Origin: an uncultured Opitutales bacterium
Lineage (GTDB): Bacteria; Verrucomicrobiota; Verrucomicrobiia; Opitutales; Coraliomargaritaceae
Assembly (NCBI GenBank): GCA_937775295.1
Contig: CALKBZ010000005.1
Coordinates: 1-64,000 of the forward strand
Length of the DNA stretch: 64,000 nucleotides
Reading direction: 5' to 3'
Made by a program: the position numbers and the translations under genes. This document shows positions 20,659 through 27,806 of the stretch, in pieces. The notes beneath the pieces were generated by a model that made no database searches, had not been told where the DNA came from, and worked only from the letters and a program-made list of their open reading frames with translations. Each line of letters opens with the position of its first letter. Positions within the stretch are counted from its first letter, which is position 1.

Positions 20659-21870
20659 TTAACGTTCAAAGCGCTTGTGGTGTCGCACGCACTCAAACAG
20701 CAGGATAGACACGAAGATCAGTAGCATGCCGACGAAGGCCACGCCTTTGGGTGCAGAGCTGCTCAGTATCCAGTAGCCAATGAAGGGCGCGAGGGTGCCA
20801 CGAAAGCCAGTGAGTGCCATGTGGATGCTCATGTAGGAAGACACCTTTTCATGGGGCGCGATTTTTGTCACCCACAGGCTCCAGATGATTTTGCCGCCAC
20901 CGGTGGCGAGGCCAACCAAGATCATCGCAAAGGTGAGCAGTATGATATTCTTGGTGAAAAAGAAGCAGGCGATGCCGAGAAGGAAGAGGGCGTTGAGCAA
21001 ATTACGGGTCGTGATGAAATGTAGTTTGTCGAAAAGATTGCCCCAGACCTTAGTGCTGAGGATGCGTGCTGCGGCAGGCACAACGACCAATAGAAAGGCA
21101 ATCGTTGCGTTGTCGGCGTTAATGCCGAACTTCGGGTTGGCTAGGTATTCCACGCGGATCGGCATGGTGATGAGGTTGCCTAATCCGAGGAGCATCCAGC
21201 TGCCTAGTAAATAACCAAAGAAGCGGTCTTTCCAGATGAGACTGAAGTTTTGCCAAGGGTTGCCGACATGATCTGTGGACAATGGGGTGCTGGGAATACG
21301 ATTGGTCGCCCAGCCACAGGCCGCCGCAGCGAATACCATAATTACAAACAGCAGGTGGTAGTAATTGATTGAGATGTCCAGTAACCAACCACCCAGTAGT
21401 GCAAACAGGATCGTACTCAATGCACTGAGAATGAACGGTGTGGTCATGCGCTTGCCGCGATCATGGGCAGGGTAGTTCTCGGTGTAGATTTGAATCATCA
21501 GCGGGCCTTGCTGCACGGTGGCCACTTGGCTAGCGATAATTAAAACAGTGAAGACCGTTAAGCTTTGGATAACTGTCGCGCCGACCATCAGTAGGGCGGC
21601 TAGCGAGAACATGCTGGCCGAGGCCAAGCTGGGGCGAATTTGTCGTTTCGCGACCAAGTAAAGCGTCAGCGGTGTGAGTAGAAAACCGATCGGCCACGCG
21701 CCTGCGATGAATGCTTTATACGTTTCCGGTGCGTCGAAGTGTCGGATCGCAATGAGCAGCGCAAAGGTCGACCAACCCGCTTCGAGTATCCCGTAAAAGG
21801 GCGCGCGGAGCACATCGTTACGGTAAGTCGCAGCGGCGCGGGCTGCTTCGCTTTCAGGGACGTGGTTCAC
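20659..21870 (-). CDS. MFS transporter
   Basis: 403-residue integral membrane protein with about 12 hydrophobic segments and a loop of charged residues in the middle (SLIWKDRFF), as in the major facilitator superfamily. The loop between helices 2 and 3 has only a weak MFS motif A (YLVAKRQIRPS). GLATGGGKIIWSLWVTK lies in the second half. No substrate can be assigned. Stop at 20659, minus-strand start ATG 21870; monocistronic by appearance. Confidence 0.8.
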   Translation of the reverse strand: MNHVPESEAARAAATYRNDVLRAPFYGILEAGWSTFALLIAIRHFDAPETYKAFIAGAWPIGFLLTPLTLYLVAKRQIRPSLASASMFSLAALLMVGATVIQSLTVFTVLIIASQVATVQQGPLMIQIYTENYPAHDRGKRMTTPFILSALSTILFALLGGWLLDISINYYHLLFVIMVFAAAACGWATNRIPSTPLSTDHVGNPWQNFSLIWKDRFFGYLLGSWMLLGLGNLITMPIRVEYLANPKFGINADNATIAFLLVVVPAAARILSTKVWGNLFDKLHFITTRNLLNALFLLGIACFFFTKNIILLTFAMILVGLATGGGKIIWSLWVTKIAPHEKVSSYMSIHMALTGFRGTLAPFIGYWILSSSAPKGVAFVGMLLIFVSILLFECVRHHKRFER

Positions 21871-21946
21871 GGGTTGTCATAGGGCAGAGGCGCAATAATT
21901 CAGAGCCTCTGGATGGCTTCTGGTTACCGACTTCTGACCTCTTTCT

Positions 21947-22933
21947 CTACTTGCTCCAATCAAGCATGCGCTTGAGTGGCACGTAGGCTTGTTGACGCAT
22001 GTCTTCGTCCATCTCGATTTGTGGGCTCATATCGCGTAGGCAGTCGCGCAGTTTTACGATGGTATTCATTTTCATGAATCGGCAATCGTTACAGGCGCAA
22101 GTATCTGTGGGGCCTGCGATAAAGGTCTTGTGTGGTGCTTCACGTTGCAGGCGGTGAATCATGCCTGTCTCGGTGATAATGATAAACTGCTGCGCATCGC
22201 TATTCTGGCAGAAGCCGACCATTTTCTCAGTGCTGCAAACGATGTCGGCATTGTCACGCACGGTTTCCACGCATTCAGGGTGGGCAACCACTAGCGCTTC
22301 TGGGAATTTGAGTTTGAGCGCTTCGATGGCTTGCTGAGTAAAAAGTACGTGCGCGTAGCACGAGCCTGGCCAGAGTTGCATCTCGCGGCCGGTTTGTTTG
22401 GACACCCATTGGCCAAGGTTTTGATCCGGTACAAACAGGATGTCGCGGTCGGCAGGCACGTTTTCAATGATCGTCTTGGCGTTGCCGCTGGTGCAGATCA
22501 CATCGCAGAGCGCTTTGACGGCTGCGGAGCAATTGATGTAGGCGACCACGTAAACATTGGGATTCGCGGCTTTGTAGGTGGCCAGCTTCTCGGCAGGGCA
22601 AGAGTCAGCGAGTGAACAGCCGGCGTTCATATCCGGGAGCAGCACGACTTTGCTCGGGTTAACGATCTTCGCTGTCTCAGCCATAAAGTGCACGCCGCAG
22701 AATACGATCACGTCGGCATCTGCCTCAGCTGCGCGGTAGGCGAGTCCGAGTGAGTCACCGACATAATCAGCGACACGCTGAATCTCATCCACTTGATAAT
22801 TGTGGGCGAGAATAATTGCGTTGCGCTCTTTTTTAAGTGCAAGCACTTCCTGCTGGATCGCAGAGAGAGGTGCTTCTTCGCCATTACGCGGATTGAAGAC
22901 CATCGGTTCGTAGTTGAGAGTGGTAGTTGTCAT
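21947..22933 (-). CDS. nadA: Quinolinate synthase A
   Basis: Iron-sulfur enzyme joining iminoaspartate with dihydroxyacetone phosphate in de novo NAD synthesis. Three cluster cysteines are visible in the family positions: FCGVHFMAETAK, the Cys in VICTSGNA/HPECVETV region, and CACNDCRFMKMNT. The N terminus has AIILAHNYQVDEIQRVADYVGDS. I start at ATG 22933 (MTTTTLNYEP), giving 328 residues; the open frame extends to 23146 only through the low-complexity heptamer repeat (a repeated HSSLFTL-like peptide), which cannot be coding. nadB is not adjacent. Confidence 0.92.
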   Translation of the reverse strand: MTTTTLNYEPMVFNPRNGEEAPLSAIQQEVLALKKERNAIILAHNYQVDEIQRVADYVGDSLGLAYRAAEADADVIVFCGVHFMAETAKIVNPSKVVLLPDMNAGCSLADSCPAEKLATYKAANPNVYVVAYINCSAAVKALCDVICTSGNAKTIIENVPADRDILFVPDQNLGQWVSKQTGREMQLWPGSCYAHVLFTQQAIEALKLKFPEALVVAHPECVETVRDNADIVCSTEKMVGFCQNSDAQQFIIITETGMIHRLQREAPHKTFIAGPTDTCACNDCRFMKMNTIVKLRDCLRDMSPQIEMDEDMRQQAYVPLKRMLDWSK

Positions 22934-23014
22934 GCAGCTCGTTGGAAAAAGGCAACAATAGTAGAGTGAACTTGAGTGCAAGTCAAGCTGTGCCTGCGGG
23001 CTCGGCTGCGCCGA

Positions 23015-23077
23015 GAGTGAAGAGTGAAGAGTGAAGAGTGAAGAGTGAAGAGTGAAGAGTGGAGAATGAAGAGTGGT
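23015..23077. repeat. Heptanucleotide tandem repeat (GAGTGAA)n
   Basis: Six perfect GAGTGAA units (23015-23056) followed by three degenerate ones (GAGTGGA, GAATGAA, GAGTGGT). It lies 80 bp upstream of nadA. The unit length is not a multiple of three and the tract is prone to slippage, so its length is likely variable between strains. Confidence 0.9.
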
Positions 23078-23092
23078 AGTGACGAGTGAAAG

Positions 23093-23159
23093 GTGGCGTC
23101 CGCACTTGTGCGGGCCAGCAGAGCAGCTTGATGAAAGCCTGAGCAAGCTCAGGCGCCAC
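23093..23159. repeat. Structured repeat element, three-way-junction type, copy 1
   Basis: Outer arms GTGGC (23093-23097) and GCCAC (23155-23159) enclose two hairpins: CCGCAC/GTGCGG (23100-23113) and GCCTGAGC-AA-GCTCAGGC (23137-23154). A related element with the same opening and closing arms is at 30366-30438. Looks like a REP-type dispersed intergenic element. Confidence 0.6.
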
Positions 23160-23199
23160 GAACAGAAGCGGCTGACACTCAGTTCTCGGCCCTCTTAGA

Positions 23200-23835
23200 T
23201 CACCCGAGCGACGCGCCTAAGCCGACTGCGGTGAGGATTTCGAAGGCCTTTTGGCTGTGCTCGATCAATTTGTCGAGATTGCGCAGGGTGAGCAGTTGAA
23301 AGGTCATTTCGCTCTCGGTGACTTTTATTTCAAGATCAAGCGGAATAAGCCTGAGTTCGAATGAACTACCATCTGGCTCGTAAGTCATATATTGCGCGAT
23401 CTCGTCGATTTCCTCAATGGCGTCGATTTTTTCGTCGATGTTGATCGAGCCGGGGAATTCGACGATCAGGGTTTCGCAGTGATGGATGAAACAGGCGTGA
23501 AAACGTTCGTCTGTGGCGATTTCGGGATGATGAAGCGCAACGATTTCGGTGGTGAGCTGGTAATTCTTCGGGTCTTCAGGGCTTTGATCAATCCGCACCT
23601 GCAGATCGAAGTCGGGCGTCTTGATGCAGCCGAAGCCATCCTCGCAGGTGTAGTGAAATTCGCGGCGCTTGTAGCCGAATAGGCTGCGTATGTCGGTGTA
23701 GAATTGATCGACCAGTTCCTTGACGTTCTCATGCCCGACTTTACGCACAAATGCTTGTGCTGCCACATGGTGGCCGTCGGGCAGATGGTGACTCTTTTGG
23801 TAGCCTTTTAGTCGACGCACGCGTCCCTCAACCAT
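23200..23835 (-). CDS. Conserved-looking hypothetical protein
   Basis: 211 residues, soluble, not recognised. The N terminus is basic (MVEGRVRRLKGYQKSHHLPDG), followed by a short region FGYKRREFHYTCEDGFG and then mixed beta-rich sequence with acidic turns. Codon use and the absence of shadow-type repeats argue that it is a real gene. In-frame sequence upstream of ATG 23835 (SNTPVLQSRIVG) also looks protein-like but offers no start codon, so the present start may be slightly too short. A plus-strand ORF at 23392 is its shadow. Confidence 0.65.
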   Translation of the reverse strand: MVEGRVRRLKGYQKSHHLPDGHHVAAQAFVRKVGHENVKELVDQFYTDIRSLFGYKRREFHYTCEDGFGCIKTPDFDLQVRIDQSPEDPKNYQLTTEIVALHHPEIATDERFHACFIHHCETLIVEFPGSINIDEKIDAIEEIDEIAQYMTYEPDGSSFELRLIPLDLEIKVTESEMTFQLLTLRNLDKLIEHSQKAFEILTAVGLGASLG

Positions 23836-24061
23836 GCCGACGATGCGGCTTTGGAGGACAGGGGTGTTAGAATCTGGAGTCTCAGTTTCGATAGTAAAAA
23901 GGAAAGAAGGTGAATGAGAGCGTGAAAAGTGGCGGGTGGGAAGTGGAAAGTGGGCTGTCTTTCAGAAATCGTGGGTCAGTTGCCATTTCAGCCTGATATC
24001 TACATCGCATTATGTTCGCGGACTATGAGGGCTTGTTTTAGCAATTAACCGTGATCGGAGT

Positions 24062-24142
24062 GTGGGCGAGTCGCCCACATTGAACCTGTGCTGCTGTAGC
24101 AGAAGGTCGTCTCGGCCGTATTCAACTTGTGTTGCTGTGGCA
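24062..24142. repeat. Palindrome and 22-bp imperfect direct repeat upstream of rpmI
   Basis: GTGGGCGA-G-TCGCCCAC (24062-24078) is a perfect 8-bp-arm palindrome. Next to it a 22-base unit beginning TTGAACCTGTGCTGC (24080) recurs at 24121 with 18 of 22 matches. The remaining sequence 23836-24330 holds a short purine-rich run (about 23925-23955) and no gene; in particular no infC, which usually precedes rpmI. Confidence 0.5.
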
Positions 24143-24330
24143 AAAACGCGAGTTTGCCTCCCTCCTTTACCCTTTTTCTACTCACCAACGAACAACCATA
24201 AAACAGGAGGGTATTGTGTCGATTTTCTAATGGATTCCTAGTTCCGATGTGAATCATTCTAATTTTCTCGCTTTTACCCTTTACAATGGGACTGGAAACC
24301 TGTGTTTTTCCCATCTTTTCCAACTTTCTC

Positions 24331-24522
24331 ATGCAGAAAACACGTAAATCCATCGCCAAACGCTTCAAGAAGACAGGCACCGGTAAACTCTTGCGTCGCA
24401 CGCCAGGGCACCGTCACCTCCTTCGTAACAAAAGCACCAAGCAACGTCGCCGTGCAGGTCAAAGCAAACTGGTCGCTCCCGGCCAACGCGCTAACCTCAT
24501 TCGCGGATTGCCTTTCGCTTAA
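24331..24522 (+). CDS. rpmI: 50S ribosomal protein L35
   Basis: Small very basic ribosomal protein of 63 residues with the L35 pattern: TRKSIAKRFKKTGTGKLLRR, then GHRHLLRNKSTKQRRR and a C-terminal KLVAPGQRANLIRGLPF. I start at ATG 24331 (MQKTRKS); the frame is open upstream but non-L35-like. Followed 95 bp later by rplT, the normal pairing. The usual upstream infC is missing from this locus. Confidence 0.95.
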   Translation: MQKTRKSIAKRFKKTGTGKLLRRTPGHRHLLRNKSTKQRRRAGQSKLVAPGQRANLIRGLPFA

Positions 24523-24617
24523 GTTAAAGAAGTCACGTTTGATACTAAAACTCACGCTAGCAGGGTAACATGAAAATGGGCGACCCTGCAGCGACTAAAT
24601 CGAGAGATTAATAAAAC

Positions 24618-24986
24618 ATGCCTAGAGCAACAAATGGTCCGGCAACCTTAAAACGCCGCAAGAAAGTTCTGAAAAAAGCCAAGGGCTATTTCGGGAATAA
24701 ATCACGCCTCTTTCGCTATGCGAAGGATGCAGTCGACCACGCTGAAGTTTATGCTTATCGTGATCGTCGCAAAAAGAAGTCCGAGTTCCGTTCACTCTGG
24801 ATCGTTCGTATCAACGCCGCTTGCCGCGCTAATGGTATTAATTACAGTCGTTTCATCCGTGGCATTCAAGCCGCTGGTATCGAGATGGACCGTAAGCAGC
24901 TCTCCGAGCTAGCGATTCACGATGAAGTCGCTTTCAACACATTAGTTGAAAAGGCAAAAGAAGCGAACGCAGCACCTGCTGCTTAA
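24618..24986 (+). CDS. rplT: 50S ribosomal protein L20
   Basis: 122-residue L20, needed for assembly of the 50S subunit. Pattern: [26 protein letters not shown], then [22 protein letters not shown] and [24 protein letters not shown]. It follows rpmI, and a strong terminator follows it at 25013. In many bacteria L20 represses its own operon through a leader structure; I cannot point to one here. Confidence 0.96.
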   Translation: MPRATNGPATLKRRKKVLKKAKGYFGNKSRLFRYAKDAVDHAEVYAYRDRRKKKSEFRSLWIVRINAACRANGINYSRFIRGIQAAGIEMDRKQLSELAIHDEVAFNTLVEKAKEANAAPAA

Positions 24987-25012
24987 ACTTCGGACTTTTA
25001 ATAAGTCTTTCT

Positions 25013-25048
25013 AAAGGCCGTCCCGTTACTGGGTCGGCCTTTTTTTGA
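25013..25048 (+). terminator. Intrinsic terminator of rpmI-rplT
   Basis: AAAGGCCG / CGGCCTTT (25013-25020 with 25035-25042) plus inner CCC/GGG pairs, followed by a T-run (TTTTTTT to 25046). Confidence 0.92.
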
Positions 25049-25415
25049 GTCTGGTCTGGCGTAGGCAGCTTCCTTTAGGCGGCGGCCTTAGTTGCTGGGG
25101 TATTACGTGTGGTCTGTCAGGCAGCTAAAGTAATCCGACTATGATTTATGCGCTGCTTTATTGTGGAGTGGTCTTGAACCGCACAAAAAAGGTTCATCGC
25201 CGATTAGCGGGACATCGTCGCCTAGTCATCGACCTGCTCTGAGATAATGCTTCAGTTCACTGGTGTGGGACGGACTTCTCGAAGAAAGCCTGTTTTGCGT
25301 CATCGAAGGCATGCGCACCTGCAAGTAGTAGAAGCATGCGCCACAACTTCCAATCAGTCTTGCGTGTTGATCGTAGCAGTCATCAATCCTTTTCCGGGGA
25401 ATGGTCAATGAACCA
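25049..25415. other. Intergenic stretch without a recognised gene
   Basis: About 370 bp between two converging terminators. Open frames here (for example minus 25226-25408) look like chance. Motifs such as GGCAGCTAAAG (25119) also occur near 50411, so some of this may be repeat-derived. Confidence 0.4.
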
Positions 25416-25450
25416 CAAAAAAACCCGCCGTGTTGACGGGCGGGCTTTCG
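25416..25450 (-). terminator. Intrinsic terminator of rpiB-clpP
   Basis: Read on the minus strand: CCCGCC, nine-base loop, GGCGGG, then a run of seven T. It lies 20 bp past the clpP stop. Confidence 0.88.
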
Positions 25451-25468
25451 AAATAGGCTTCGGATCGC

Positions 25469-26047
25469 TTAGATCTTCTCGATGATCGCATCGGCGAGGC
25501 CATAAGCGATCGCTTCTTTTGCGGTCATGTAGAAGTCGCGATCCGTGTCTTGCTGGATCTTCTCGAGCTTCTGGCCAGAGCTGGCGGCGAGAATCGCATT
25601 GAGCTCGTCGCGCAAACGTTCCATTTCCATCGCTTGAATGTGAATGTCCACCGCTACAGCGACCATTTGGCCGGAGATGAGCGGTTGGTGAATCAATACA
25701 CGAGAGTGCGGGTAGAGGAAGCGGTTGCCCTTGTCCGCGCCGCAAAGCAGAATCGAGCCCATGCTAGCGGCCATTCCTGTGACGATGACTTTAATCGGTG
25801 AGCTGATCAGTTTCATGGTGTCATACACCGCCATGCCTGCCGTGATCGAGCCACCCGGAGTGTTTACGTAGAAGGTGATCTCTTTGCCCGGAGCATCTGC
25901 TTCGAGGTAGAGGAGCTTCTCGGTGATGTCGCGAGCGGATTTATCCGAGACTTCACCCCAAAGAAAGATTTTACGCTCCTTAAGGAATGTTTCCTGGATT
26001 TTTGGGCCTGCGCCTTTGTCTGTGTCGTTTGTTTTTTTATCTGCCAT
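25469..26047 (-). CDS. clpP: ATP-dependent Clp protease proteolytic subunit
   Basis: 192-residue ClpP. Catalytic Ser95 lies in GMAASMGSILL and His120 in RVLIHQP; the Asp is in the DTDRDFYMTAKEA segment. The substrate-binding FYVNTPGGSITAGMAVYDTM is standard. Degrades proteins fed by a Clp ATPase such as ClpX, not encoded nearby. It lies 53 bp after rpiB on the same strand, probably cotranscribed. The N terminus (MADKKTNDTDKGAG) is longer than in E. coli and may be processed. Confidence 0.94.
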   Translation of the reverse strand: MADKKTNDTDKGAGPKIQETFLKERKIFLWGEVSDKSARDITEKLLYLEADAPGKEITFYVNTPGGSITAGMAVYDTMKLISSPIKVIVTGMAASMGSILLCGADKGNRFLYPHSRVLIHQPLISGQMVAVAVDIHIQAMEMERLRDELNAILAASSGQKLEKIQQDTDRDFYMTAKEAIAYGLADAIIEKI

Positions 26048-26100
26048 GAGAATTATTGTGGTATCGATTAAATGTGAAAAATGAAAAGATCAGAGGTGGT

Positions 26101-26544
26101 TTAGCCTTCGATCTTGTCGACGCGGCGCTGGTGGCGGCCACCTTTGAAATTAGCGTCGAGCCAGATGCCGACGATTTTGAGCGCCATTGCTTCGGATACT
26201 GGGCGAGCGCCGATGGAGATGCAGTTGGAATTGTTGTGCTCTTTAGTCATCTGCGCGGACCATTCGTCCCAGCAGAGGCCGCAGCGCACGCCTTTGACCT
26301 TGTTGGCGACAATGGCTTCGCCGTTGCCGCTGCCGCCGAGCACGATACCGTAATCGGCTTTGCCTTTTGCCACCGCCTCAGCCGCAGGGCGGATGAAGTC
26401 GGGATAGTCGCAGGACTCGGTGGAGTCGCACCCGCAATCGATGACTTGGTGGCCACGGTCGCGCAAAAATTGGACGATAGGCGCCTTGAGCGGGAAACCT
26501 GCGTGGTCGGTGCCGATTGAAACTGTGAGGGACGTTTTACTCAT
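26101..26544 (-). CDS. rpiB: Ribose 5-phosphate isomerase B
   Basis: Interconverts ribose 5-phosphate and ribulose 5-phosphate in the pentose phosphate pathway. The N-terminal GTDHAGFPLK and later SGNGEAIVANKVKG and CWDEWSAQMTKEHNNSN mark the RpiB/LacAB family. The base position is of the actinobacterial kind: GGSGNGE, where Glu replaces the Cys of the E. coli CGTGIG motif. Length 147. First gene of a likely rpiB-clpP operon. Confidence 0.92.
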   Translation of the reverse strand: MSKTSLTVSIGTDHAGFPLKAPIVQFLRDRGHQVIDCGCDSTESCDYPDFIRPAAEAVAKGKADYGIVLGGSGNGEAIVANKVKGVRCGLCWDEWSAQMTKEHNNSNCISIGARPVSEAMALKIVGIWLDANFKGGRHQRRVDKIEG

Positions 26545-26701
26545 TAGAAGCGAAGATTAAAAGCGTGCTGTGACCAAGAGGGCAATACGTAATCTAATGA
26601 AATATGAATCGATCTATTTACTTTAAACAAAGTAGCATCCAAAGTGGACCAAGGGAGGACGTTCCAACCGAGCAGGATGACGCAGAGAGCCGCAGTCAGG
26701 A

Positions 26702-26755
26702 CAAATTAAACGATGGCGATGAGTAGAACAAATTAAACGATGGCGATGGGTAGGA
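26702..26755. repeat. 27-bp direct repeat, two copies
   Basis: A 27-base unit beginning CAAATTAAACGATGGCGATG occurs at 26702 and again immediately at 26729, with two mismatches. It overlaps the 3' end of the small minus-strand ORF and duplicates its last codons and stop. Confidence 0.8.
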
Positions 26756-26840
26756 GGCTTTGCACGAGCTGTCCGAGTCCTAGTGTAAAGAAGCTGCAAA
26801 GGGCGGCAATGGCGTTGCCTGCTGATTCTTGTTGTGTCAT
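26733..26840 (-). CDS. Possible 35-residue membrane peptide or gene remnant
   Basis: Minus-strand ATG 26840 to TAA 26733. The peptide starts MTQQESAGNAIAALCSFF and continues with TLGLGQLVQSLLPIAIV. The FFxxGLGQLVQ pattern resembles the start of small TM2-like membrane proteins (SFFIPGLGQL...), so this could be their truncated remnant, cut by the 27-bp duplication. No clear ribosome binding site. Confidence 0.3.
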   Translation of the reverse strand: MTQQESAGNAIAALCSFFTLGLGQLVQSLLPIAIV

Positions 26841-26943
26841 GTCATTTAAATTTAAGAGGGTGAATCGAAGTGGATCTCTGTTTTGATCGAAGTGTTCAGT
26901 GATTCCAAGCTCTGGTCAGTTCGATTTTATTGAAATTCAGATG

Positions 26944-26976
26944 AAAAAAAGAGTTGCTTCAGCATCTGAAGCAACT
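26944..26976 (-). terminator. Strong hairpin with A-run on the left (minus-strand terminator shape)
   Basis: AGTTGCTTCAG-CAT-CTGAAGCAACT is a perfect 11-bp stem with a three-base loop (26952-26976); on the minus strand it is followed by C and seven T. No minus-strand gene runs into it, and rpmG begins 41 bp to its right on the other strand. It could end an antisense RNA or act in the rpmG leader. Confidence 0.55.
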
Positions 26977-27017
26977 AACTTTCGCCCTTTTTTCAAATCC
27001 AATAGAGAATTTTTAGT

Positions 27018-27188
27018 ATGGCAAGAGAGCACGTAATGATCGAATGCACTGAGGCACGCGCCGAGGGCAAACCAGTATCCCGCTATATGACTAGCCGCGA
27101 TAAAAAGCAGCAGCCAGATCGCATCGAAAAAAAGAAATATAACAAGTTTCTTCGTCGTCATACATTGCACCGCGAAATCAAGAACTAA
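27018..27188 (+). CDS. rpmG: 50S ribosomal protein L33
   Basis: A 56-residue L33 too short for common ORF cutoffs: it begins [14 protein letters not shown], contains [14 protein letters not shown] and NPDR-equivalent [14 protein letters not shown], and ends [12 protein letters not shown]. This matches L33 in length and in its last two thirds. Only one Cys is present, so this is the zinc-free form. A longer minus-strand ORF covering the same DNA (26937-27341) is a shadow. An intrinsic terminator follows 28 bp after the stop. Confidence 0.9.
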   Translation: MAREHVMIECTEARAEGKPVSRYMTSRDKKQQPDRIEKKKYNKFLRRHTLHREIKN

Positions 27189-27215
27189 TCTTGTTTGGCG
27201 TTTGCGCTTTTTTTT

Positions 27216-27244
27216 AAAACCCGCCTGACAAGGCGGGTTTTTTT
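27216..27244 (+). terminator. Intrinsic terminator of rpmG
   Basis: AAAACCCGCC, loop TGACAA, GGCGGGTTTTTTT: a perfect 8-bp stem and a seven-T run, 28 bp after the rpmG stop. Confidence 0.93.
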
Positions 27245-27426
27245 GTGCCTGTGTGTGGACGGGGAATACTCTGTTGTTTGCACTAGTTAAATCGGGATTC
27301 GCCGAATCTCCCAGTGGTAACGACGAAGCGTTGCCCTCCACGAATTGAGAACTACTTGAGACAATGCGGTCAACGCCGGAAGTCGCTCCCCCCTTATCGT
27401 TCTGTGTAGTCCATCATTGCGTCCAC

Positions 27427-27454
27427 AAAAAAACCTCAGTCGAATCACTGAGGT
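27427..27454 (-). terminator. Intrinsic terminator of the 82-residue protein gene
   Basis: Minus strand: ACCTCAGT, loop GATTCG, ACTGAGGT, then a T-run. Ten bases past the stop of the small gene at 27465. Confidence 0.9.
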
Positions 27455-27464
27455 CTTTGAAAGT

Positions 27465-27713
27465 TTATTTTCTTCTGGGTGATCGCTCGCGCCGCCAGTT
27501 CTCGCGGTGCTTTCGAATCCAGTCGAGCAGGGCGCGTTCGAAACCGATATCTTTACCCTTTTTCTCTGATTCAATCCATTTGTGACGAAGGATTTCTTCG
27601 CGCTCTGCGAGGAATTCCTGATACAAGCTGGAACGCTCTGCGAAGCCTTTGGAGGGTTTCGCGTCGGTGGTGGTGGGTGACATGTCTTTTTTATCCTTAC
27701 TCATTACAGGCAA
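27465..27713 (-). CDS. Small conserved-looking protein, 82 residues
   Basis: A short, highly charged, probably helical protein: LYQEFLAEREEILRHKWIESE then GKDIGFERALLDWIRKHRENWR. It vaguely recalls the C-terminal HRWYLSE..GxDVGxExA pattern of DUF4032-type proteins, but I do not assign it. An internal ATG at 27704 (MSKDKKDM) is an equally good start. Its own terminator lies at 27427, supporting a real gene; the next gene upstream on this strand is the Mrp ATPase, which ends 94 bp before it. Confidence 0.7.
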   Translation of the reverse strand: MPVMSKDKKDMSPTTTDAKPSKGFAERSSLYQEFLAEREEILRHKWIESEKKGKDIGFERALLDWIRKHRENWRRERSPRRK

Positions 27714-27806
27714 ATTGCCTTTGGGTTGAACGCTATGACTTGATACTTAGTGACAAGGCTTTCGGTGGCTAGTTCAAAATCAAAACAATGAAGTTTTAAC
27801 CAGATA

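Noticed and set aside
21947-23146. Long NadA with a 71-residue N-terminal extension
   Set aside because: The extension is a translation of the GAGTGAA repeats; the family start fits ATG 22933.
24045-24401. Minus-strand ORF of 118 codons before rpmI
   Set aside because: Overlaps rpmI on the other strand and covers the palindrome and repeats; no likeness to a protein.
26937-27341. Minus-strand ORF of 134 codons with a hydrophobic stretch
   Set aside because: It lies antisense to rpmG, runs through two hairpins, and has no family likeness; a shadow.
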